This document shows, one piece after another, positions 8,081 to 15,348 of a stretch of 64,000 nucleotides of DNA. Source of the stretch: Flavobacteriales bacterium. Its GTDB lineage: Bacteria; Bacteroidota; Bacteroidia; Flavobacteriales_F; PHOS-HE28. The stretch covers positions 248,001 through 312,000 of the forward strand of contig JADJTW010000031.1 of NCBI GenBank assembly GCA_016710965.1, read 5' to 3'. The notes beneath the pieces were generated by a model. That model was not told the origin of the DNA. It searched no databases and saw only the letters and a list, made by a program, of their open reading frames with translations. Within the stretch, counting starts at the first letter, position 1; every line of letters begins with the position of its first letter. Position numbers and translations under genes: made by a program.

Positions 8081-8662
8081 ATGAACATCCGCCTCGTCAT
8101 GAACAAGATGCAATTCGCCTCGCTCGCGGCCGTGGCTCTCCTGGCCCTCTATGGTTTCACTGCCCGAATGGAGAATGATGCCGCCCCGGTTCACGGCATT
8201 GCCCAAGTGGGGACCAACATCGGAGACAAAGCCCCCGAGCTGGCGTTCATGAACGCCGACAGCACCAAGGTGCTGAAGCTTTCCGAGCTCAAAGGCAAGT
8301 ACGTGCTCATCGATTTCTGGGCCAGCTGGTGCCGCCCCTGCCGTATGGAGAACCCGAACGTGGTATCGGCCTACGCCAAGTACAACGCGGCCAAATTCAA
8401 GGAAGGCAAGGGCTTCGATGTCTTCAGCGTCAGCCTCGATCGGAGCCGCGACGCATGGAAACAGGCGATCGCACAGGATGGCCTCAAGTGGAAATACCAC
8501 GTGAGCGACCTCAAGTTCTGGCAGTCGCAAGCCGCCCAGCTCTATGGCGTGAACTCGATCCCGATGAGCTTCCTCATCGACCCCAATGGCATCATCATCG
8601 CCAAGAACCTGAGAGGCCTCGCCCTTCACCAGGAATTGGACAAGCACATCAAGGCGCTCTGA
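8081..8662 (+). CDS. TlpA/ResA-like thiol-disulphide oxidoreductase
   Basis: 193 aa with an N-terminal hydrophobic segment (FASLAAVALLALYGF) that acts as signal anchor or signal peptide, so the thioredoxin domain is periplasmic. The domain starts at about 45 (GDKAPELAFMNADSTKVLKLSELKG) and has the redox motif WASWCRPCRMENP at about 90 and the cis-Pro loop NSIPMSFLIDPNG at about 165, as in the AhpC/TSA-TlpA family. Likely reduces periplasmic disulphides, for instance in cytochrome maturation, but the partner is unknown. ATG 8099 (MNKMQ) is an alternative start. Single-gene unit closed by the terminator at 8681. Confidence 0.88.
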   Translation: MNIRLVMNKMQFASLAAVALLALYGFTARMENDAAPVHGIAQVGTNIGDKAPELAFMNADSTKVLKLSELKGKYVLIDFWASWCRPCRMENPNVVSAYAKYNAAKFKEGKGFDVFSVSLDRSRDAWKQAIAQDGLKWKYHVSDLKFWQSQAAQLYGVNSIPMSFLIDPNGIIIAKNLRGLALHQELDKHIKAL

Positions 8663-8680
8663 GCCGACGTGCTACCCTGA

Positions 8681-8710
8681 GAAGCCCCTGCCTCGGCAGG
8701 GGCTTCTTCG
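8681..8710 (+). terminator. Intrinsic terminator after the TlpA-like gene
   Basis: A 12-bp GC-rich stem (8681-8692 with 8695-8706, GAAGCCCCTGCC and its complement) followed by TTCGTTC, 18 bp after the stop codon. Confidence 0.75.
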
Positions 8711-8888
8711 TTCAAGACCGTGTCGAGACCCTTCCTGCGATCATCGACCAACCGAACGGTTCGGCCGAAGCTGTTGAAAGATCCTGGCCTGAGGGCAGTG
8801 CCGGTGGTTGCATCGAATGCTCATTCCAGCTAAGATCGCAGTGACGAACCGTTGTCTTTCGTTCCGCACGCAACCAAAACCTCTTTCA

Positions 8889-11096
8889 ATGACACCCCAT
8901 CTTCGCTTCGGACGGACCTCGTTCCTCTTACTGGGCCTGTCCCTCTCCCTCCTCGCTGCCGCCCAGCGCACCTGCGGCAGCATGGAGTACCTGCAACAGC
9001 AGATCGCCACCGACCCGGATCGCGGGGCAAGCCTTGAAGGCATCGAGTCCTTCACTAACCAGTGGATCGCAGAACACGGTGCCGAGGACCGCGCGGTGGT
9101 CACGATCCCAGTGGTATTCCACGTGGTGTACGCCAACAGTGCGCAGAACATCAGTGATGCGAAGATCCAGGCACAGATCGCGCAGTTGAACGCCGATTAC
9201 GCACGCCTGAACAGCGACGCCAACCAGACGCCGAGCATCTTCACCGGCGTGGCCGCCAACACCGAGGTGCAATTCTGCCTCGCCCAGCGCGACCCGAGCG
9301 GCGCAGCAACCACAGGCATTGTGCGCCGCAGCACCTCCACGAGCAGCTTCAGCGATAACGATGGGGTAAAATACACCAGCAGCGGTGGCAGCAATGCCTG
9401 GCCGCGTGATAGCTACTTGAACATCTGGAGCTGCAACCTCGGCGGCGGCCTCCTCGGCTACGCGCAATTCCCGGGTGGCGCAGCAGCCACCGATGGCGTT
9501 GTGATCCTCTATAGTTCTGTGGGCAGCTTGACCAATCCGGGAACAGCCAGTCCGTACCACCTTGGCCGCACTCTCACGCACGAGGTGGGCCACTGGCTCA
9601 ACCTGCGCCATATCTGGGGCGACGCCAACTGCGGTAGCGACCTGGTGAGCGACACTCCCACGCACAACACCTCGAACTTCGGTTGCCCTACCTACCCGCA
9701 CTACAGCACCTGCAGCGGAACACCCGTGGAGATGACCAGCAACTACATGGACTACACCGATGATGGCTGCATGAACATCTTCACCGCAGGGCAGAAAACA
9801 CGGATGCAGGCGCTCTTCGGAGCTGGAGGCTCGCGTGTGTCATTGGCCACTTCGCTGGGCTGTGTTCCTCCGAGCGGGGGCACATGCGCGGTACCCTCCG
9901 GCCTCGGCTCAAGCAGCGTGACCAGCAGCAGCGCAACTGTGAGCTGGGGCGCTGCAAGCGGCGCTGTTAGCTACAACCTGCAGTACAAGACCAGCGCTGC
10001 ATCCACCTGGACCACGGTGAACACCACTGCGACCAGTCACGGCCTGAGTGGCCTCGCATCGAGCACCACCTACAACTATCAAGTGCAGACGGTATGCTCC
10101 GCGAGCAGCAGTGCGTTCAGTGCGGCCAGCAGCTTCACCACCAGCGCGGCCGGCGGCACCTGCAACGCCCCTTCGGGCCTGGCCGCATCAGCCATCACCA
10201 GCACCACCGCAACGGTCAGTTGGGCTACTGTAAGCGGAGCCACCGGGTACAACCTTCAGTACAAGCTGGCGAGCAGCGGCACATGGACCACCTACAATAC
10301 CACAGGCACCGCCGTGAACTTCACGGGGCTTACCGCCAACACCAGCTATAACGCGCAAGTGCAGGCCGTGTGCAGCGGTGGCAATAGCGCGTACAGCAAC
10401 GCCATCACCTTCACTACGACCGGTGCCGCATGCTCAGACACCTGGGAGAGCAACAACAGCAGCAACACGGCGAAGACAATCAGCGTGAACACCGACATCA
10501 GTGCTCTCATCAGCAGCACCACGGACAACGACTGGTTCAAGTTCAACAACACCAGCAGCCAGCGGCGGATCCGCATCAACCTCACCAACCTGGCTGGCGA
10601 CTATGATGTGCGCCTCTATCGCGGCACCAGCACGCAAGTGGGCATCAGCCAGAACGGTGGCACCACCGCCGAGCAGATCATCTACAACACGAGCACAGTG
10701 GCCACCTACTACATCCGCGTGTACGGATACAACGGCGCATACAGCACCACCCAGTGCTACAACCTGCGCGCGAACATCAGTGCTTCCAATTGGCGCGAGG
10801 GCCAGTTCGATGAAGAAGTAGCGCTGGATGCTGCCGAGGAAGAAGGCCTCATGGGCCTCTATCCGAACCCCGCGAGCAATAAGGTGATGCTCGATTACCT
10901 CGCCAGTGGCGAAGGCACCGTGCAGATCCAGTTCATCGATGCCATGGGCCGCCAGGTGCTGAACATGCAGCAGAGCGTGGTGGAAGGACCTGCTACATAC
11001 GGTCTGCCATTGCCCCCCTTGAGCGATGGCATGTACGTGGTGAACATCATCGATGGCGACAGGCGTTACCAGCAGCGCCTGCTGATCGAGCAATAG
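8889..11096 (+). CDS. Secreted M43 (pappalysin-type) zinc metalloprotease with FN3, PPC and T9SS domains
   Basis: 735 aa from ATG 8889, which opens a signal peptide (TSFLLLGLSLSLLAAAQ). The catalytic domain (about 25-335) has the extended metzincin-like zinc motif HEVGHWLNLRH at 231-241, His being the zinc ligands and Glu the base, followed by the Met-turn region SNYMDYTDDGCMNIFT typical of M43. Two fibronectin type III repeats (about 340-515) share VSWxxxSGAxxYNLQYK and TYN/SYNxQVQxVC. A PPC-like domain (SDTWESNNSSNTAKTI... to about 620) and a T9SS sorting domain with YPNPASNKV follow. The upstream in-frame extension from 8808 has no promoter or signal peptide support. Predicted to be an extracellular or surface protease; specificity is unknown. 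Confidence 0.92.
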   Translation: MTPHLRFGRTSFLLLGLSLSLLAAAQRTCGSMEYLQQQIATDPDRGASLEGIESFTNQWIAEHGAEDRAVVTIPVVFHVVYANSAQNISDAKIQAQIAQLNADYARLNSDANQTPSIFTGVAANTEVQFCLAQRDPSGAATTGIVRRSTSTSSFSDNDGVKYTSSGGSNAWPRDSYLNIWSCNLGGGLLGYAQFPGGAAATDGVVILYSSVGSLTNPGTASPYHLGRTLTHEVGHWLNLRHIWGDANCGSDLVSDTPTHNTSNFGCPTYPHYSTCSGTPVEMTSNYMDYTDDGCMNIFTAGQKTRMQALFGAGGSRVSLATSLGCVPPSGGTCAVPSGLGSSSVTSSSATVSWGAASGAVSYNLQYKTSAASTWTTVNTTATSHGLSGLASSTTYNYQVQTVCSASSSAFSAASSFTTSAAGGTCNAPSGLAASAITSTTATVSWATVSGATGYNLQYKLASSGTWTTYNTTGTAVNFTGLTANTSYNAQVQAVCSGGNSAYSNAITFTTTGAACSDTWESNNSSNTAKTISVNTDISALISSTTDNDWFKFNNTSSQRRIRINLTNLAGDYDVRLYRGTSTQVGISQNGGTTAEQIIYNTSTVATYYIRVYGYNGAYSTTQCYNLRANISASNWREGQFDEEVALDAAEEEGLMGLYPNPASNKVMLDYLASGEGTVQIQFIDAMGRQVLNMQQSVVEGPATYGLPLPPLSDGMYVVNIIDGDRRYQQRLLIEQ

Positions 11097-11123
11097 GCCG
11101 CGATCCCCTCGTTGCGCCGGATG

Positions 11124-11152
11124 GGCCGCCCAGCGATGGGCGGCCTTTCCAT
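11124..11152 (+). terminator. Terminator after the M43 protease gene
   Basis: Stem GGCCGCCCA / TGGGCGGCC (11124-11132 with 11137-11145), GCGA loop, followed by TTTCCATT. Confidence 0.7.
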
Positions 11153-11253
11153 TGCGTGGTGATGCGCACGCCGGGCCTTCGCTGCCAAAAAGTCCCCGAC
11201 ATTCGCGCCCGCGATTGCCCAGCGTGCTGTGGCACCGTGCTTGACCACAGGCC

Positions 11254-11919
11254 ATGATCTTCAAAAAGCCACGAAACGCCATGTCGGAACGACCCGAAGT
11301 CAGTCCCGCCAACGATGCTTCTGACAATGCGGCGGACAGAGCACTGCCTACCGACGCAGCCTACGAACAGCAACGCGACGCCTTGACTGCGGCAAGCGAA
11401 GCGGCGGCCGAGCACGTGATGCACGATGCTGAAGCCGGAGGACGCGAGGATATCGCGGAACTCACGGCTCAACTGGCCGCGGCAAAGGCCGATGCCGCCG
11501 ACCTCAAGGACAAATGGCTTCGCCTCAATGCGGAGTTCGACAACTTCCGCAAGCGCACGGCCAAGGAGCGCTTGGAGCTGATCCAATTCGCCGGTGAGAA
11601 CACGCTGAAGAACATGCTGCCGGTACTGGACGACATGGAGCGTGCGATCGCCAACAACGACAAGGTGGAGGATATCACCGTGGTTCGCGAGGGCTTCCAC
11701 CTCATCCGCAGCAAGTTGCTCCACATCCTGGGCAGTCAGGGCGTGAAACCGATGGCCGATATCAAAGGGCAGCCCTTCGATGTGGACCGTCACGAGGCCA
11801 TCACCAATGCACCAGCGCCCAATGAGAAGCTCAAGGGCAAGGTCCTGGAGGTGGTGGAGAACGGCTACACCCTGCACGATAAAGTGATCCGATACGCCAA
11901 AGTCGTTGTGGGCGCCTAG
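11254..11919 (+). CDS. grpE: GrpE nucleotide exchange factor
   Basis: Nucleotide exchange factor for DnaK. 221 aa from ATG 11254; ATG 11281 (MSERPEV) is an equally plausible start. Residues 1-70 are low-complexity and acidic, then a long coiled-coil helix (AQLAAAKADAADLKDKWLRLNAEFDNFRKRTAKER) leads into the GrpE core with NMLPVLDDMERAI and the C-terminal beta domain (PFDVDRHEAITNAP, GKVLEVVENGYTLHDKVIRYAKVVV). dnaJ follows 45 bp downstream in the same direction; dnaK is not in the window. A weak promoter-like GACATTCG sits at 11198-11205. Confidence 0.95.
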   Translation: MIFKKPRNAMSERPEVSPANDASDNAADRALPTDAAYEQQRDALTAASEAAAEHVMHDAEAGGREDIAELTAQLAAAKADAADLKDKWLRLNAEFDNFRKRTAKERLELIQFAGENTLKNMLPVLDDMERAIANNDKVEDITVVREGFHLIRSKLLHILGSQGVKPMADIKGQPFDVDRHEAITNAPAPNEKLKGKVLEVVENGYTLHDKVIRYAKVVVGA

Positions 11920-11964
11920 GATCGGACCATCGTCCGCTCGCTATGCAACCGCACGCGCACACAC

Positions 11965-13092
11965 ATGAGCAAGAAGGACCCCTACGCCGTACTCGGTGTC
12001 GAGCGCAACGCCAGCGCAGAGGACATCAAGAAGGCTTATCGAAAGCAGGCCATCAAGCATCACCCGGACAAGAACCCTGGAGACAAGGCCGCTGAAGAGA
12101 AGTTCAAGGACGCAGCTGCGGCGTACGAGATCCTGAGCGACCCCGAGAAGAAGGCGAAGTACGATCGGTTCGGGCACAATGCGCCAGGCGGTTTCGGTGG
12201 AGGCGGCTTCCATGGCGGAGGCATGAACATGGAGGACATCTTCTCCCAGTTCGGCGACATATTCGGCGGGCACTTCAGCGGTGGCTTCGCCGGCTTCGGC
12301 CAACAGCGTGGTGGCGGCCAGCGGATCAAGGGCAGCAATTTGCGCGTGCGGTTGCGCATGACCTTGGAAGAGGTGGCCAACGGAGCCGAGAAGAAGATCA
12401 AGGTGACCAAGCTGGTGCGGGGCAAGGGCAGCGAGTACGGTACCTGCGGCACCTGCGGAGGGAGCGGTCAAGTGCGCCGCGTACAGAGCACCTTCCTGGG
12501 CCAGATGCAGACCGTGACCACCTGTCCGGCGTGCGGCGGTGTGGGCCAGACCGTAAGCAAACGCGGCCCTGGCAGCGACGAGCACGGTCTTGTGCGCGAG
12601 GAAGTCGTGGTGCCGATCAAGATCCCCGCTGGTGTTGAGGAAGGCATGCAGTTGAACATCAGCGGCATGGGCAACGAGGCCCCTGCCGGCGGCATTCCGG
12701 GCGATCTGCTGGTGGTGATCGAGGAGGAGCCGCACGCCGAACTGAAGCGGGATGGCGCGCAACTGCACTACGAGACCTATCTCAGCATGGTCGATGCTGC
12801 GTTAGGCACAAGCATCGAAGTGCCGCTTGTTGCTGGCAAGGCCAAGGTGAAAGTGGAAGCAGGCACGCAGAGCGGCACCACCATGCGCCTGCGCGGCAAG
12901 GGACTGCCCAGCGTGAACCAGCATGGCACCGGCGACCTGCTCGTTCACCTCATGGTGTGGACGCCCACCGAATTGAGCAAGGAAGAACGCGCCACGTTGG
13001 AGAAGCTTCGCGAAAGCCCTGGCTTCAAGCCCAAGCCGACTGCCAAAGACAAGGGCTTCTTCGAGCGCGTGCGGGAGATGTTCGGGAATTGA
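11965..13092 (+). CDS. dnaJ: DnaJ co-chaperone lacking zinc centre I
   Basis: Hsp40 co-chaperone that delivers clients to DnaK and stimulates its ATPase. 375 aa: J domain 4-70 with HPD at 33-35, a Gly/Phe-rich linker 74-118, a zinc-finger domain 135-212, then the two C-terminal substrate-binding domains (IPAGVEEGMQLNISGMGNEAP, GTSIEVPLV, MRLRGKGLPS). Only two of the usual four CxxCxGxG motifs are present, CGTCGGSG (161-168) and CPACGGVG (187-194). These are motifs 2 and 3, which form zinc centre II. Motifs 1 and 4, the ligands of centre I, are replaced by VRGKGSEYG and KRGPGSDEHG. The pairwise loss looks like genuine evolution rather than damage. Operon partner of grpE. Confidence 0.95.
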   Translation: MSKKDPYAVLGVERNASAEDIKKAYRKQAIKHHPDKNPGDKAAEEKFKDAAAAYEILSDPEKKAKYDRFGHNAPGGFGGGGFHGGGMNMEDIFSQFGDIFGGHFSGGFAGFGQQRGGGQRIKGSNLRVRLRMTLEEVANGAEKKIKVTKLVRGKGSEYGTCGTCGGSGQVRRVQSTFLGQMQTVTTCPACGGVGQTVSKRGPGSDEHGLVREEVVVPIKIPAGVEEGMQLNISGMGNEAPAGGIPGDLLVVIEEEPHAELKRDGAQLHYETYLSMVDAALGTSIEVPLVAGKAKVKVEAGTQSGTTMRLRGKGLPSVNQHGTGDLLVHLMVWTPTELSKEERATLEKLRESPGFKPKPTAKDKGFFERVREMFGN

Positions 13093-13136
13093 TCTTCCCG
13101 GTAGCTTCGCCCACATGGATCATTCGGCTGGAACGC

Positions 13137-13718
13137 ATGCGTATCGCTGAGCGCGTCCTCTGGGCCATCACCGGCTTGGCCGTGGTGATGAAGCTGCTTC
13201 ACCTCCCGCTCGCGAACTTCCTGCTGATCATTGGTGCCTCCACGCTCATGCTGCTCTATTTCTTCCTGAGCTGGCTGCTCCTTCCCTCGCCGACTCGCAA
13301 GCATCAGGTCCTCGGGGTGAGCCTTCTGGCCGGAGTTGCGCTGACCTTCATGCTCGAAGGGATCCTCTTCAAGCTGCAGGCCTGGCCGCTGGCATCCTTC
13401 AATACCCTGGTCGGGCTTTCCTTCGGCAGTATCGCGATACTGGTCCTCTGGCTGATTACGCGCAGTCGACCCGATCTGCGCGACTACCGACGAGCAGTCC
13501 TCTGGCGTGTTGTACCCCTGATGCTCTGCGGTACATTCCTCTACCCGGTCACAGCGCATGATATGATCCTGTTCCACCATCGCGATGCCGTTCCTGAGAT
13601 CCGCGAGTTGTACGACCACCTGTATTCTACGGACAATCCGGAGGAACGCGAAACACTCCGGCAACGGATCGACAGCCTGGAACAGGCGGCTTTCCGTGGC
13701 CAACCCGGCATACCATGA
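13137..13718 (+). CDS. Small multi-pass membrane protein, GldL-like segments
   Basis: 193 aa from ATG 13137; the longer open frame from 12957 overlaps dnaJ. There are four predicted membrane segments: about 5-20, 22-45, 58-80 and 84-105. Two of them contain a similar pattern (MKLLHLPLANFLLIIGAS and ILFKLQAWPLASFNTLVGLS) reminiscent of the KxxHLxGA...LLxIG motif in the N-terminal part of the gliding protein GldL and many Bacteroidota membrane proteins. The rest (VTAHDMILFHHRDAVPEIRELYDHLY, then a charged helix) is soluble. Its stop codon overlaps the next start (ATGA at 13715-13718), so the two genes are translationally coupled. Function unknown; the GldL resemblance is weak. Confidence 0.65.
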   Translation: MRIAERVLWAITGLAVVMKLLHLPLANFLLIIGASTLMLLYFFLSWLLLPSPTRKHQVLGVSLLAGVALTFMLEGILFKLQAWPLASFNTLVGLSFGSIAILVLWLITRSRPDLRDYRRAVLWRVVPLMLCGTFLYPVTAHDMILFHHRDAVPEIRELYDHLYSTDNPEERETLRQRIDSLEQAAFRGQPGIP

Positions 13719-14362
13719 ACGCTTTGCGGTGGCTAAGCCCTTCGGTGCCCGCATTGATCATCCTGGTCCTTGTCTCATGCGAGGGTACACGCACCATTGG
13801 CGAAGGGCGCCTGCAAAAGCGCGTGCATCAACGCGGCTGGCACATCGACTTGCACGGCCAACGCTGCACAACGACCGATCGACCTCAGCGAAGTATTGCG
13901 CGTGCGGGTATGCGTGCGATCGACACCGATGTTGCCGTGGCTTCCATCCATGCACGGCCGTTGGCAACAAGAGCAACTGCTGCCTTTCCTGCGATCGTGG
14001 AATCCACACGGCCGCAGCTCCTTCGGATCAGCGAGCCGCCATCGCATCCCGCGAGCACGGCTCCAGCGAAGAGCGACGACCAGGAAGACCCGGAGAACCT
14101 GATGCCGCGCAAGAAGCTGAACCCGCTGGCCATACCATCGTTCGTGCTCGCGCTCGGTGTTCTATATCTGGGCTTCTTCACCAACAACACCCTGGCCCTC
14201 GTGATCGCCATCGTGCTCACGCTTGCCCTATCAGGCATCTCCCTCGCGCGCATGCGCACACGCGAGCAGGGTGGTAAAGGCTTTGCGCTCGCGGGGCTCA
14301 TGATCGGCGTCATCGCCACCATCTTCACGGCCATCGTCATAGCGGCATTCGGTTTCGACTAG
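13715..14362 (+). CDS. Lipoprotein with C-terminal membrane segments, DUF4190-like
   Basis: 215 aa. The N-terminal hydrophobic stretch ends in VSCEGT, a plausible lipobox (LVLVSC), followed by LQKRVHQRGWHIDLHG, a pattern (KRxxxxGWHxDL) often seen in small Bacteroidota lipoproteins. Residues 45-130 are low-complexity. The C-terminal 85 residues have two or three membrane spans (IPSFVLALGVLYLGF, LALVIAIVLTLALSGISLARM, GLMIGVIATIFTAIVIAA) with a Lys/Arg-rich hinge, as in DUF4190-type proteins. It overlaps the upstream gene by 4 bp. Its TAG shares bases with the stop of the convergent GluQ-like gene (CTAG, 14359-14362). Function unknown. Confidence 0.65.
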   Translation: MNALRWLSPSVPALIILVLVSCEGTRTIGEGRLQKRVHQRGWHIDLHGQRCTTTDRPQRSIARAGMRAIDTDVAVASIHARPLATRATAAFPAIVESTRPQLLRISEPPSHPASTAPAKSDDQEDPENLMPRKKLNPLAIPSFVLALGVLYLGFFTNNTLALVIAIVLTLALSGISLARMRTREQGGKGFALAGLMIGVIATIFTAIVIAAFGFD

Positions 14363-15216
14363 CCACGCACGATCGCAGCGAGCATCTCCTCGGCCTGCCG
14401 TAGCAACGACGCGCGGCCTGAGCCTCTCTCGCGCATGCTCTTGAGCGCCTCTGCACCTTCGCTCTTGCTCAGCTTGCGGCCTTGCGCATCGGTAACGAGT
14501 GGATGGTGGATGAAGCGGACATCCTTGAATGCATGCAGACCAAGTCGCTCAGCGAGATAGAGCTGGCAGGCCGTGCTGGGCAACAGGTCCTCGCCACGAA
14601 CGATGAAAGTGGTGCCGAAGTCCACATCGTCGATCAATGATGCGATCTGGTAGGCAGGCCTTCCGCCATCGTGCTGTCGTTGCCGGATCACCGGATCGGT
14701 CATGAGAGTTGCCGGATGAAACTGGCTTGAGGCACCATGCAACGCGTGCATGCGAACAGAGGCATCACTGGCCATGTGCAAGCGCCAGGTCGCGTTGGGG
14801 TCGTTGAAGTCGATGTGCTTCCCTCGGCATTCGCAGTCGCGTCTTCCCTGCTTCACCATATCGCGCAAGCGGCTGCGCGAGCACCTGCAGGCGTAGAGAT
14901 CGCCCTGCTCCTTCAGGACGGCAATGGCCTCGGCGTACCTGTCGAGACGTTTCAACTGCGAGAAGGAGCGCTCCTGGTCGGTGGGGTCCCGCGGTCCTTC
15001 GGTCCAGGAGATGCCCAGCCAAGCAAGCGAGTCGAAGATGTCCTGGACATAAGAAGACCTGGCCCGTTCGGCGTCCAAGTCATCGATGCGCAACCGTAGC
15101 GAAGCACGGTGCATGCGGGCCAGCAAGGCAGTGAGCGCGAACGCGACGCCGTTACCCGTGTGCAAGTACCCGCTGGGCGTTGGTGCATTGCGCGTTCGTT
15201 GCTCAGCGGGGCTCAT
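14359..15216 (-). CDS. gluQ: GluRS-like protein, probable glutamyl-Q tRNA(Asp) synthetase
   Basis: 285 aa, the length of GluQ/YadB, which lacks the anticodon-binding domain of GluRS and glutamylates queuosine on tRNA-Asp. Visible class I synthetase signatures: the HIGH-like APTPSGYLHTGNG near residue 12, and KLSKSEGA at about 250. RIDDLDAERA matches the GluRS glutamate/ATP site. A Cys-rich insert (YACRCSRSR...RRDCECRG, about 108-132) corresponds to the zinc site of GluQ. The promoter box TAGGTTTG ends 4 nt before ATG 15216, so the mRNA is probably leaderless. The stop overlaps that of the convergent lipoprotein gene. A full GluRS is unlikely given the length. Confidence 0.85.
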   Translation of the reverse strand: MSPAEQRTRNAPTPSGYLHTGNGVAFALTALLARMHRASLRLRIDDLDAERARSSYVQDIFDSLAWLGISWTEGPRDPTDQERSFSQLKRLDRYAEAIAVLKEQGDLYACRCSRSRLRDMVKQGRRDCECRGKHIDFNDPNATWRLHMASDASVRMHALHGASSQFHPATLMTDPVIRQRQHDGGRPAYQIASLIDDVDFGTTFIVRGEDLLPSTACQLYLAERLGLHAFKDVRFIHHPLVTDAQGRKLSKSEGAEALKSMRERGSGRASLLRQAEEMLAAIVRG

Positions 15217-15220
15217 CGCA

Positions 15221-15228
15221 CAAACCTA
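15221..15228 (-). promoter_or_regulatory. -7 box TAGGTTTG of the GluQ-like gene
   Basis: A full-consensus TAnnTTTG on the minus strand, 4 nt from the start codon at 15216. Confidence 0.6.
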
Positions 15229-15272
15229 GAGAGGCCGCGCCTCTGACCGGTTTTCGGGTTCGGGCCTTTGGC

Positions 15273-15280
15273 TACATTCG
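15273..15280 (+). promoter_or_regulatory. -7 box TACATTCG of hppA
   Basis: TACATTCG, 68 nt upstream of ATG 15349, with a TTTTCG stretch about 17 bp further upstream as a possible -33 element. Confidence 0.5.
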
Positions 15281-15348
15281 CGACCGCTTTCGCAAGGACA
15301 GGGCGAAGGCACTGAACGACAAAGACATACACGACAACCGAGAAGAAC

